The notes under the pieces were generated by a model. The model saw only the letters and a program-made list of their open reading frames with translations, did no database searches and was not told the DNA's origin. A stretch of 52,197 bases of DNA from Helicobacter sp. 11S02596-1. GTDB lineage: Bacteria; Campylobacterota; Campylobacteria; Campylobacterales; Helicobacteraceae. Shown here piece after piece: positions 28,186 through 36,512 of this stretch. The translations under genes and the position numbers were made by a program. Every line of letters begins with the position of its first letter. Positions within the stretch are counted from its first letter, which is position 1. The stretch covers positions 1 through 52,197 of the forward strand of contig NZ_MLAM01000012.1 of the NCBI RefSeq assembly GCF_002272825.1. The letters are read 5' to 3'.

Positions 28186-29392
28186 AAACAAAATCCCCAA
28201 AATCCGCTTTGAGGGCTTTAGTGGGGAGTGGGAAGAGAGGAAATTTAAAGAAATTGCAAATGTCAGGAGAGGTTTAACTTATAAACCAAGTGATATTTGT
28301 AGTTATGGCATAAAAGTTTTAAGGTCTTCAAATATCAATGAGGATAATTTTGTTCAGAATGCAGATGATGTTTATGTCAGAGAAGAAGCAATCAATATAG
28401 ACTTTGCAAATGAATTTGATATTTTAATCACTTCTGCAAATGGTTCTAATCGACTAGTTGGAAAACACGCAATTATTCAGAATTTAAATTCAAAAGCCGT
28501 TCACGGCGGATTTATGTTGCTCGCCACTTCAAAAAATCCATTTTTTTTAAATGCTTCTATGAGTTCTTCTTGGTATAAAAAATTTATAAATAAATTTATT
28601 TCTGGGGGTAATGGTGCAATTGGCAATTTAAGCAAATCCGATTTAGATGAGCAAGAAATCCCCATCCCATCCCTAGCTGAGCAACAAAAAATCGGGGATT
28701 TTTTCCAACAGCTTGACAAACTTATCGAACAAAAAGAAAAGAAATATCACAAACTCAAGCAATTAAAAATCGCACTGCTTGCCAAGATGTTCCCCCAAAA
28801 TGGCAAAACCACCCCAGAAATCCGCTTTGAGGGCTTTAGTGGGGAGTGGGAAGAGAGGAAATTAGGGGAAATAGGGGAAGTGCGTATGTGTAAGCGTATC
28901 CTTAAGGAACAAACGCTTGATATTGGTGAGATTCCTTTTTATAAAATTGGCACTTTTGGTAAAGAGCCAGATGCTTATATTTCAAGAGAATTATTTAATG
29001 AATATAAATCTAAATATAGTTATCCCAATATCGGCGATGTATTGATTTCTGCAAGCGGGACAATTGGCAAACTTGTTATCTTTGATGGCAGGGATGCTTA
29101 TTTTCAAGATAGCAATATCGTTTGGATTGAAAATAATGAAAAACAAGTTTTAAATAAATATTTATTTTATTCTTATCAGGTTGCAAAATGGGAAATTCCT
29201 GAGGGTGGCACGATTCAGCGACTTTATAATGAAAACTTGAAAAAAACACAAATCCTCTTCCCCTCCCTAGCTGAGCAACAAAAAATCGGGGATTTTTTCC
29301 AACAGCTTGACAAACTTATCGAACTCCAGCAACAAGAAATCAAAAAACTAAAAAATATCAAAAAAGCCTTTTTGAGCAAGATGTTTGTATGA
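28178..29392 (+). CDS. hsdS: Orphan type I restriction-modification specificity subunit HsdS
   Basis: This 404-residue protein has two target-recognition domains, each followed by a conserved helix. The two halves share IRFEGFSGEWEERK at their starts (about residues 8-21 and 214-227) and PSLAEQQKIGDFFQQLDKLIE at their ends. At DNA level this gives exact direct repeats of 46 bp (28200-28245 and 28818-28863) and 61 bp (28670-28730 and 29264-29324), ideal for domain exchange. It should pair with an HsdM2/HsdR2 complex, but neither gene is in the window. The variable regions look AT-rich compared with neighbours. Structured repeats flank it on both sides. Confidence 0.93.
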   Translation: MPKNKIPKIRFEGFSGEWEERKFKEIANVRRGLTYKPSDICSYGIKVLRSSNINEDNFVQNADDVYVREEAINIDFANEFDILITSANGSNRLVGKHAIIQNLNSKAVHGGFMLLATSKNPFFLNASMSSSWYKKFINKFISGGNGAIGNLSKSDLDEQEIPIPSLAEQQKIGDFFQQLDKLIEQKEKKYHKLKQLKIALLAKMFPQNGKTTPEIRFEGFSGEWEERKLGEIGEVRMCKRILKEQTLDIGEIPFYKIGTFGKEPDAYISRELFNEYKSKYSYPNIGDVLISASGTIGKLVIFDGRDAYFQDSNIVWIENNEKQVLNKYLFYSYQVAKWEIPEGGTIQRLYNENLKKTQILFPSLAEQQKIGDFFQQLDKLIELQQQEIKKLKNIKKAFLSKMFV

Positions 29393-29520
29393 GGCGATGA
29401 TAGGACAAAATAAACTTAGATTTTATCAAAATAAGTCATCTTTTATCATCGCTAACAGCCTCAAAAAACATTCTACAGGGATAAACCTCTTTTGTTAAAA
29501 AAAGAAAAATATTATTTTTT

Positions 29521-29770
29521 ACTCGATTCGGTTTTGAAAAACTGAATCTGAAGACCGCTTTATGGAAGCGAAGCTTCCAGTCGCTCCTAAAGTTTAGAGT
29601 TATTCCGTGCTACGCACATCATCAACCCGTTTTCTAAGGTTTATAAATCCTATCCACCTACAAACCCAGCAATCTACGCCCTGTCATCTTGCCCACTAAG
29701 GGGGCGGGCAGTGGGTGGGGGTTGCAAGGGGGCGGGCGACGCTTCGCAAGTAGAACCCGCCCCCTGCATA
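29521..29770 (+). repeat. Structured repeat copy 4 (compact full-length form)
   Basis: P1 (29525-29534 with 29539-29548, one G-T pair) is followed by box CTGAAGACC, P2 TGGAAGC/GCTTCCA with a GAA loop (29563-29579) and box CTCCTAAAG (29584-29592). Then come P3 with GTGC/GCAC, a TAAGG/CCTAT hairpin and tail box CTACGCCCTGTCATCT. A terminal 10-bp hairpin AGGGGGCGGG/CCCGCCCCCT spans 29727-29765. This is the clearest complete element. Confidence 0.85.
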
Positions 29771-29814
29771 ATAAAAAAAATAAAAAGGTGGAAGACTAAA
29801 AAATATTGTTTTTT

Positions 29815-29940
29815 ACTCGGTTTGTTTGATAAACAAACCTGAAGACCGCTTTATGGAAGCGAAGCTTCCAGTCGCTCCTAAAGTTTAGGGTTATTCCGTG
29901 CTACGCACATCATCAACCCAGTTTCTAAGGTTTTTCAAGG
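29815..29940 (+). repeat. Structured repeat copy 5 (P1-P2-P3)
   Basis: P1 GGTTTGTTT/AAACAAACC (29819-29827 with 29831-29839) differs from copy 4, yet P2 and the following bases are identical to copy 4. P1 therefore varies independently of the rest of the unit. P3 is closed by GGGTT/AACCC (29888-29892 with 29915-29919). Confidence 0.85.
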
Positions 29941-29945
29941 TTTTT

Positions 29946-29985
29946 CTCGGTTTGAATTATCGAATCTGAAGACCGCTTCGGGCGA
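29946..29985 (+). repeat. Structured repeat copy 6 (truncated)
   Basis: Only CTCGG, the weak P1 (identical to copy 2) and box CTGAAGACC with GCTT remain before unrelated sequence. The truncation lies about 45 bp from the next gene's stop. Confidence 0.75.
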
Positions 29986-30030
29986 GTAATTTAAGGTTTG
30001 TTAATTCGAGATAAGTTTTATCGGTTTCCA

Positions 30031-30285
30031 TCATTTTCCATCTTTAAGCGAATGCAACCATTCCAGATTTGCCTGCACTTCATTGCCACATTTTTGCAAA
30101 AGACTATCACGAATTGAATTAAGCGAAGCAATATCCAAAGCTCGCATCATTTCGACATTCAAAATCGTAGCTTGCCCCGTATTTTTCTCTCCCAAGCGAT
30201 TAAGCAAAGCTTGTATTTCTTCAATCAAGCTCTCTTTGCTTACAATCTCCCCATAAGCATTGATAAACGTTGGCTTATCTGGCAT
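30031..30285 (-). CDS. Small conserved cytoplasmic protein of unknown function
   Basis: An 84-residue, mostly helical, soluble protein starting MPDKPTFINAYGEIV. I chose the ATG at 30285 because it gives an 11-bp overlap with the upstream exonuclease gene, whereas longer upstream frames read through that gene's C-terminus. No known motif is seen. Co-translation with the exonuclease suggests a related role, but nothing more can be said. Confidence 0.6.
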   Translation of the reverse strand: MPDKPTFINAYGEIVSKESLIEEIQALLNRLGEKNTGQATILNVEMMRALDIASLNSIRDSLLQKCGNEVQANLEWLHSLKDGK

Positions 30286-31108
30286 TATCAAGCTCTTTTT
30301 GCAAAGCGTCGTTAAAAACACCGCTATAGCCCATATCTTGGGGAATTTTTTGTTTAAATTCCTCCAAAATACCAAAATAATCCTCCAATGTGAGCTCGCC
30401 CTTTAAAAGCTCGTATTTCAGATAAACCCAATAGGTATTGAGCACATCGCTTTGGCAATATTCATCGATTTTTGCCATCTTTTCTGCTTGGCTTTTGCTC
30501 TCATCATAATAGACTTTATATACCAAATCCCCGCTCATATCGTATTTGCCCGGTATGTTTAACATCGCACACACAGAATCTAGCTTGAGATGGCGCACCA
30601 TTCCAAAATGCCCCAAACTCTCCAACAAATCAGTATGGAAACGTTCAGAAAACCTCTGGCGATAGTTTTCCCATTTGCTTTTGTTAAACGCCACATTATC
30701 TTGCTCATAATAAGCCGTCGCATTGAGATTGTAACGCATAGCTCGCAACATCAAAGCCGGTAAATCAAACCCTCTGCCGTTGAAACTCACCAATTTCGGC
30801 TGGGATTTGTTAAAAAATTTCAAAAAATCCCCGATGAGATTTTCTTCTTGCTGTTCTGGGGTTGTTTCCAAAAGATTTTTACCAAAATTCCCGACCTTGA
30901 TAAAATGCCCGTAATCATCAGCAATCACGCTAGCAATCGAAACAACTTGGTGTAAATAAAGAGGCAAAAAATCACTCCCGCTTTTTTCTTTTTGCATTGC
31001 CATCGCTTGCTCGCAAATCTCTAGGGGCGAATCGCTAGCAATCTCAGGAAAAACCCTCTGCATCAAGCCAACATCTGGAATCGTTTCAATATCAAATACA
31101 CAAATCAT
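30275..31108 (-). CDS. Predicted 3'-5' exonuclease, PolB exonuclease-like (DnaQ superfamily)
   Basis: A 277-residue DEDD-type exonuclease. Exo I is CVFDIETIPD (D6, E8), Exo II is FNGRGFDLPAL near residue 110, and Exo III is DEYCQSDVLNTYWVYL near residue 212. It resembles the stand-alone exonuclease domain of family B DNA polymerases (DNA_pol_B_exo2) and probably trims DNA or RNA ends. It overlaps the upstream membrane-protein gene by 4 bp. Confidence 0.85.
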   Translation of the reverse strand: MICVFDIETIPDVGLMQRVFPEIASDSPLEICEQAMAMQKEKSGSDFLPLYLHQVVSIASVIADDYGHFIKVGNFGKNLLETTPEQQEENLIGDFLKFFNKSQPKLVSFNGRGFDLPALMLRAMRYNLNATAYYEQDNVAFNKSKWENYRQRFSERFHTDLLESLGHFGMVRHLKLDSVCAMLNIPGKYDMSGDLVYKVYYDESKSQAEKMAKIDEYCQSDVLNTYWVYLKYELLKGELTLEDYFGILEEFKQKIPQDMGYSGVFNDALQKELDNAR

Positions 31109-31725
31109 TTTTCTTTATCCTCATAATTAAAAACAGGTAATCCCATTTTATAATAAATCGCCAAAAGCCGCAACGCCACCCCGCAAAATAGCGTGATTAT
31201 CGTTGCACTCAAAACCTCAAGACCGCCATACTCAATCAAAACATAATACAAGCTCGCTGTAAGCATTGCCACGCCGGCATAAAGCTCTTTTTGAAAAACC
31301 AATGGTATCCGATTGCAAAAAATATCCCGCAAAATACCCCCAAAAACGCCCGTAATCACCGCACTACTCACAATCAATACAAAACCATAGCCCATCCCTA
31401 ATGCTACCTCTGCCCCGATAACGCTAAAAACCACTAGCCCGAGCGAATCCAAAAACAAAAATAATGATTCTAGCCGTGTCATCACCGAAGCAATGCGTGT
31501 GGTTATGATTGCAGCAACACAAATCAGTAGCACATAATGGGGATGTTCCACCCACGTGAGGGGATAATGCCCAAACAAAACATCCCGAATCGAACCACCT
31601 CCAATCGCAGTAACTAGCGCAATAAACATCACCCCAAACAAATCCATCTTGTGCCTGCCAGCTGCTAATGCCCCGCTCATCGCTTCTGCGGTAATCCCTA
31701 TCACATACAATATCGTCAAAAGCAT
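31105..31725 (-). CDS. TRIC/YadS-type (UPF0126) membrane channel protein
   Basis: This 206-residue protein has about seven hydrophobic segments and the duplicated glycine motifs GGGSIRDVLFG and GGILRDIF that mark the two halves of the UPF0126 fold. Prokaryotic TRIC homologues form trimeric cation channels, and some members are linked to glycine transport. It is probably in the inner membrane. It is the first gene of a three-gene minus-strand unit. Confidence 0.88.
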   Translation of the reverse strand: MLLTILYVIGITAEAMSGALAAGRHKMDLFGVMFIALVTAIGGGSIRDVLFGHYPLTWVEHPHYVLLICVAAIITTRIASVMTRLESLFLFLDSLGLVVFSVIGAEVALGMGYGFVLIVSSAVITGVFGGILRDIFCNRIPLVFQKELYAGVAMLTASLYYVLIEYGGLEVLSATIITLFCGVALRLLAIYYKMGLPVFNYEDKEK

Positions 31726-31817
31726 TGCCTTACCTCATAAAAAATCATCAACAAACCATCCAAAATTTGAGTAAAATCCCAATCAGAAATATTACCCAAA
31801 ATAACAAAGGAAAATAA

Positions 31818-33218
31818 ATGCGTGAAATCATCACCCGATTTGCCCCCTCACCGACTGGAAACCTCCATATTGGCGGATTGCGAACGGCATTATTCAATTA
31901 TCTTTATGCCCGTGCTAACAACGGCAAATTTTTGCTAAGGATAGAAGATACCGATTTGGCAAGAAACTCCCTTGAAGCCAGCCAAGCCATCATCGAGGCA
32001 TTCAAATGGGTGGGGATGGATTATGATGGCGAGGTCATCTATCAATCCCAGCGCTTTGAAATCTATAAACGCTACATAGACCAACTCATCGAAGAAAACA
32101 AAGCCTACTACTGCTATATGAGTAAAGAAGAGCTTGATAATCTCAGAAATGAACAAAAAAATCGGGGCGAAACGCCAAGATATGACAACCGCTACCGAGA
32201 TTTTAGAGGCACACCACCTGCAGGTATCGCCCCTGTGGTGAGGATAAAAGCCCCGCTAGATGGGGTGATTGCATTTCACGATGGTATCAAAGGGGACATC
32301 AAGGTAGGAGCAAAAGAATTAGATGACTTTATCATCGCCAGAAGCGATGGGACGCCAACGTATAACTTTGTTGTCAGCATTGATGATGCCCTAATGGGGG
32401 TTACCGATATTATCCGTGGGGATGACCATCTCTCCAATACTCCCAAACAAATCATCGTCTATGAGGCACTCGGATTTAAAATCCCCAACTTCTATCACGT
32501 CCCGATGATCCTTTCTCCACAAGGACACAAGCTCAGCAAGCGTGATGGGGCGATGGGGGTGATGGATTATCAAAAAATGGGCTATCTGCCTGAAGCGATA
32601 CTCAACTTTTTGGTGCGTTTGGGCTGGAGCTATGAGGATCAAGAGATTTTTAGCCTGCAAGAAATGCTTGAGTATTTTAACCCTAAAGCACTCAATTCTT
32701 CCCCAAGTAGCTACAATCAAGAAAAATTCCTCTGGCTCAATGCCCACTATATCAAGCAAACCCCCAATGACACACTCCAAAAACTTTTGCAAGATTTCCC
32801 CTGCCCTGCTTTGCCTGCCCTGCTTGATTTGCCTATTTCCCAGCGAGATGTGCTCTATAATGCGATCAAAGAACGCACCCAAACACTCAAAGATTTTGCC
32901 AACTATGCCAGCGAAATCCTCACAGCCCCGCAAAACTACGATGAAAAATCGCTCAAAAAAATCGATGCGGATACTTTCAAGATTCTAAAAAATTTTAATG
33001 AAGCGCTTGCAGATTTTTCTTTTGAGTCGGTAGAAAATCTTGATAAGCATTTGCACGCCTTTATGGATAATCAAACACTCAAAGCAGGCAAATTAATGCA
33101 ACCCCTCCGTATAGCGCTGCTTGGCAAACCCGGTGGGATCGGGTTGTGTGAAGCGATGTTTGTCATCGGAAAAAAAGAAGTTCAAAAAAGAATCCAAAAG
33201 TTCTGTGAAGCTTCATAA
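31818..33218 (+). CDS. gltX: Glutamyl-tRNA synthetase
   Basis: A 466-residue class I synthetase charging tRNA with glutamate. The HIGH motif appears as HIGG in SPTGNLHIGGLRTALFNYLYA, and the KMSKS motif as KLSKRDG near residue 240. Length is typical of the catalytic plus anticodon-binding domains. Helicobacter normally has two GluRS, one charging tRNA-Gln for later amidation. I cannot tell from sequence alone which paralogue this is. AAAGGA precedes the ATG. Confidence 0.95.
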   Translation: MREIITRFAPSPTGNLHIGGLRTALFNYLYARANNGKFLLRIEDTDLARNSLEASQAIIEAFKWVGMDYDGEVIYQSQRFEIYKRYIDQLIEENKAYYCYMSKEELDNLRNEQKNRGETPRYDNRYRDFRGTPPAGIAPVVRIKAPLDGVIAFHDGIKGDIKVGAKELDDFIIARSDGTPTYNFVVSIDDALMGVTDIIRGDDHLSNTPKQIIVYEALGFKIPNFYHVPMILSPQGHKLSKRDGAMGVMDYQKMGYLPEAILNFLVRLGWSYEDQEIFSLQEMLEYFNPKALNSSPSSYNQEKFLWLNAHYIKQTPNDTLQKLLQDFPCPALPALLDLPISQRDVLYNAIKERTQTLKDFANYASEILTAPQNYDEKSLKKIDADTFKILKNFNEALADFSFESVENLDKHLHAFMDNQTLKAGKLMQPLRIALLGKPGGIGLCEAMFVIGKKEVQKRIQKFCEAS

Positions 33219-33279
33219 ATCCTTAACTTTTATGCAGTAGAATAAGCTATCTTTCGATAAAAATTAAAAAAGGACATTT

Positions 33280-33834
33280 ATGAAAAAGTTTCTCTCAATC
33301 GCTGCCATCTTCGCACTTTCTATGGGTGCTATCCACGCAAAAAACTTCACCATCGATACCGCACATTCCTCAGTAGGTTTTGAAGTCGAGCATATGCTCC
33401 TTAGCAAAGTCAATGGTGAATTTAACACCTTTAGCGGGGTCTTAGACATTGATCCAAAAACAAAAAAAATCAACAAGCTTGAAGGTGAAATCAGTATCGA
33501 TTCAGTCGATACAAAAAACGCCAAACGAGATAGCCATCTCAAAGCTAATGATTTTTTTGATCTAAGCAAGTTCCAAAAAGCAACATTCAAAATGACGAAA
33601 CAAGATGGCGATAAAATCTATGGAGATCTCACGATCAGAGGCATTACAAAACCTGTCGTGTGGGAAGCGGAAGTCAAAGGACCTGTCAATAACCCAAAGA
33701 CAAATAAACAGCTGATGGCACTAGAAATCAGCGGTAAAATCAATCGAAAAGACTTTCAAGTTGGCACCACAACACCCAATGCCATCGTAAGCGATGAAGT
33801 AAAAGTCAAAATCCAAATCGAAGCTTCAGAATAA
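33280..33834 (+). CDS. Periplasmic YceI-family protein
   Basis: A 184-residue protein with a clear signal peptide (MKKFLSIAAIFALSMGAIHA, cleavage before KNF). A YceI lipocalin-like barrel follows: TIDTAHSSVGFEVEHM, GEISIDSVDTKNAKRDSHLK, and a C-terminal GKINRKDFQVGTT. Family members bind isoprenoid lipids, and the H. pylori homologue is secreted and induced by acid. AAAGGA precedes the ATG. A terminator overlaps its stop, so it is a separate unit from gltX. Confidence 0.92.
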   Translation: MKKFLSIAAIFALSMGAIHAKNFTIDTAHSSVGFEVEHMLLSKVNGEFNTFSGVLDIDPKTKKINKLEGEISIDSVDTKNAKRDSHLKANDFFDLSKFQKATFKMTKQDGDKIYGDLTIRGITKPVVWEAEVKGPVNNPKTNKQLMALEISGKINRKDFQVGTTTPNAIVSDEVKVKIQIEASE

Positions 33835-33849
33835 TCTGAAGCCTTTTTT
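33823..33849 (+). terminator. Rho-independent terminator overlapping the YceI-family stop
   Basis: The stem GCTTCAGA, loop ATAA and stem TCTGAAGC, followed by six T, span the last codons and the TAA stop of the YceI-family gene. Confidence 0.85.
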
Positions 33850-33939
33850 GGCTAAAATCCCCAGCTTTATCTCACTTTTATTATCAATCTCTAAGTAATT
33901 ATTTTATACAATACACAAAAAATTTAAGGTCTTTTAATA

Positions 33940-35016
33940 ATGTTGCGTAGATTTTGGATTTTGCTCCTTTTGGTCTCTATCGGGCAATCTTATGAGTGGA
34001 AATATCGCTTAGGATTTGATTTTTATCTTGATAATCTTGAAGATTCTGTGCCTTATTGGGATACCCGAACGATTTATGGTGTCCGCCTTGCCCCAGAAGT
34101 CGGTATCGCATTTGATGAACACCAGTCTTTGATGTTTGGGGGCTATGTCCTCCAAAATATGGGCGAGCAGCATTTCCCCACCAAAGCCAATGTATCGATC
34201 TATTACAATGCCACAGGAGAAAAGTTTCGCAGTTATTTTGGGATTTTTCCACGAACCCATTCGATCGCCCATTACCCGCTGAGCTTTTTTCGGAATGATT
34301 TTTACTTTTTCAATCCCAACATCAATGGGCTGATGTTCCAATACAAGCCTCAAAATCCATCGGATAAATTCGATGGCTACGCAGAATTTATTTTTGATTG
34401 GTATGGGGGCAATCTCTCCAAACGATTTGATGAATTTATGGTTTTGGCTTCAAGTGAGTTCCAATTTTTGCGCCATTATCTCTATGTGGGCGGGAATTTT
34501 TTGATGTATCATTTCAAAAATGATGAATATCTCGCCAAAGATGGCTCCAATGGCGATACGTATTTGATGGATCGGATTTATTACAATCTCTATGTAGGCA
34601 CAAATTTCAAAAATCTACTACCCTTTATGGACAAGGCTAGCACGCAATTTGGCACGCTTTCGTCTCTGGAGAGGAAACGCCGTTTAAGCACAGGGCTTGA
34701 TCCTTTTTATAATGGGCTTGGCTGGCAATGGGATATTGCAATGCAATACAAAGGATTTGGTATCAAAAACAGCTATTATTTTGGCAAGCCCCAGATGAAA
34801 TATTTTTCAGAATACGGCGAGGATTTTTATAGCGGTTTGCCTTTTTATCAAGCCAAAACCTACGACCGAGCTGACTTTTATTACGAATACAAAAACGATA
34901 TTTTGACCGCAAGATTCAGCATTATCCTACATTTTGTTGATAAAATCCTTGCCAATCAAGAAATGCTAACAATCTCTTTGGATACACATAAATTATTTAA
35001 ATATTTCAAGAAGTGA
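33940..35016 (+). CDS. Predicted outer-membrane beta-barrel protein
   Basis: A 358-residue protein with a short N-terminal signal (about 1-17, cleavage after QS) followed by alternating strands rich in Tyr, Phe and Trp. Repeated patterns of aromatic-X-aromatic (YYNATGEKFRSYFGIF, FYFFNPN, FYYEYKNDIL) suggest a 12-16 strand barrel. It lacks the paired C-terminal motif of Hop porins. A family name is not recognised; a Helicobacter-specific outer-membrane protein is the best guess. It starts 105 bp after the YceI-family gene. Confidence 0.65.
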   Translation: MLRRFWILLLLVSIGQSYEWKYRLGFDFYLDNLEDSVPYWDTRTIYGVRLAPEVGIAFDEHQSLMFGGYVLQNMGEQHFPTKANVSIYYNATGEKFRSYFGIFPRTHSIAHYPLSFFRNDFYFFNPNINGLMFQYKPQNPSDKFDGYAEFIFDWYGGNLSKRFDEFMVLASSEFQFLRHYLYVGGNFLMYHFKNDEYLAKDGSNGDTYLMDRIYYNLYVGTNFKNLLPFMDKASTQFGTLSSLERKRRLSTGLDPFYNGLGWQWDIAMQYKGFGIKNSYYFGKPQMKYFSEYGEDFYSGLPFYQAKTYDRADFYYEYKNDILTARFSIILHFVDKILANQEMLTISLDTHKLFKYFKK

Positions 35017-35345
35017 TTTTTCTACTAAACGCCTGCTTATTATTTCAGTATGGTAGGCTCTTGGGCTTGGCTATAGTTTCAAGGTAATTTTTCTAAAAAC
35101 CCATAAAAACAATATTTAAAATCTAAAAATCTACCGACTATAGTATTAAATTTAATATATTATTTTATAATGTATTTTTATACCTTAATATACATAAACA
35201 ATCTGCTAGTTATTTGCAATCAACACAAACAAACTATCAGGTTTTTAAGGAAATTTTTTTTATAATCAAGCCAAAATTTTATATCATCAAATGCCCCAGA
35301 TCGACCTTAAATCGCTCAATTAGCATTTATTTACTAAGGAATCTT
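35017..35345. other. AT-rich intergenic region before the SMR gene
   Basis: No gene is supported. Two TATAAT sequences (35166-35171 and 35262-35267) are candidate -10 elements for the SMR gene; the second is 79 bp before its start. There is no repeat copy here. Confidence 0.5.
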
Positions 35346-35669
35346 ATGAAATATTGGATATTTTTAATCATCGCTGTTATTTTTGAAACGATGGGCACCA
35401 CATCGCTCAAACAATCCACCAATACCGGCAATCACATCTATACAGCCATTTTTGCACTGATGTTTGTGATTTCTTTTACATTTTTTTGGAATGCCCTCAA
35501 AGGCATTGATCTAAGCATTGCCTATGCCTCGTGGGCAGGACTTGGGCTTGTGCTTATCACGCTTGGAGGGATTTTTATTTTTAAAGAAGAAATAAGTGTT
35601 TTGAAAATCCTATTTTTAGCGATGATACTCATCGGCGTGGTGGGACTGAAACTGATTTCAAAAAGCTAA
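35346..35669 (+). CDS. Small multidrug resistance (SMR) family transporter
   Basis: A 107-residue inner-membrane protein with four transmembrane helices. It carries the essential glutamate of helix 1 in AVIFETMGTTSLK, equivalent to E14 of EmrE, and the SYASWAG-like helix 3 segment (AYASWAGLGLVL). SMR dimers exchange cationic drugs or guanidinium for protons. I chose the ATG at 35346, preceded by AAGGA, over a longer upstream frame that adds non-membrane sequence. It is a lone gene, so a homodimer is likely. Whether it is of the drug or guanidinium type is uncertain. Confidence 0.88.
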   Translation: MKYWIFLIIAVIFETMGTTSLKQSTNTGNHIYTAIFALMFVISFTFFWNALKGIDLSIAYASWAGLGLVLITLGGIFIFKEEISVLKILFLAMILIGVVGLKLISKS

Positions 35670-35681
35670 TCAGCGATTGCG

Positions 35682-36512
35682 CTAGCCACGGAGTTGTTCT
35701 AAACGCTCCCTTTTTGTGCCAATATCTGTGATTTGCACCCCAAAGTTTCCATCCACGATGACGACCTCTCCTTTGGCAATCACCTTGTCATCCACAAGGA
35801 TCTCCAAAGGATCATTTGCGAGCTGGTTGAGTTCGACAACACTCCCAATATCCATCGATATGACATCTTTGAGCAACATCTTTTTTTGCCCAATCCTGAC
35901 TTTGACATTGAGCTTGACATCGAGGAGCATCCCGATATTTCTGACCTCATCTTGATTGAGTTGGTGATTTTGAGGGACTTCAGAATGCGTGATGACTGGC
36001 TGCTGTGGCTGGCTTTCAAAAATACCCGTAAAATCAGATGTCGTCAAAAAGACAAAATTAGATTTAATGGTATTGAGCGAAAAAGAAAATTCATATTCTT
36101 TGTCATAAGCACCCAAATCAATCGGTGCGATGACAAATTCGATGTTACGACAAGCAAAATTTAACTTCGGAAGATTTTTTTGAGAACCCAAAGAAGTCGA
36201 AATCGCCCCAAATATGTTTGAATTGATTTCTTTGATAGCATCAAGATCATCATTATCCATTTCATTTTTGCTCGCACCCTCACCCCCAATCATCAAATCC
36301 GCCAAAGAAGTAGCAAGCCCGACAGGCATAATCAAGGCAATATTTGTGTCAAGATCTCCTGAAACTGCGATATAAGTTATCGCATAAGGAACAGGCAAAG
36401 CCATCGCACTAGCATAATCTGTTTTGGTGTTAGCAACATTGGGCGAAGACCCTGTAAGCCCCTCAATAGTAGAAATGGCTTCTTGAGTAAAAATCTTTAT
36501 AAAATCATTCAT
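35682..36512 (-). CDS. fliY: Flagellar motor switch protein FliY
   Basis: This 276-residue protein is in the C-ring of the flagellar motor. The N-terminal part carries a CheC-like region (about 40-160). The C-terminal about 75 residues form the SpoA/FliN domain (MLLDVKLNVKVRIGQKKMLLKDVI ... PLEILVDDKVIAKGEVVIVDGNFGVQI). It is 4 bp overlapped with fliM, as in H. pylori HP1030-HP1031, and should interact with FliM, FliN and FliH. It ends the flagellar minus-strand operon. Confidence 0.93.
   Translation of the reverse strand: MNDFIKIFTQEAISTIEGLTGSSPNVANTKTDYASAMALPVPYAITYIAVSGDLDTNIALIMPVGLATSLADLMIGGEGASKNEMDNDDLDAIKEINSNIFGAISTSLGSQKNLPKLNFACRNIEFVIAPIDLGAYDKEYEFSFSLNTIKSNFVFLTTSDFTGIFESQPQQPVITHSEVPQNHQLNQDEVRNIGMLLDVKLNVKVRIGQKKMLLKDVISMDIGSVVELNQLANDPLEILVDDKVIAKGEVVIVDGNFGVQITDIGTKRERLEQLRG

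Noticed and set aside
29391-29463. Inverted repeat GCGATGATA/TATCATCGC after hsdS as a terminator
   Set aside because: The loop is about 45 bases and no T run follows; support is too weak to call.
27249-29985. CRISPR array
   Set aside because: Units are irregularly spaced, vary in both stems, occur in both orientations over the window, and have no uniform spacers or cas genes nearby.
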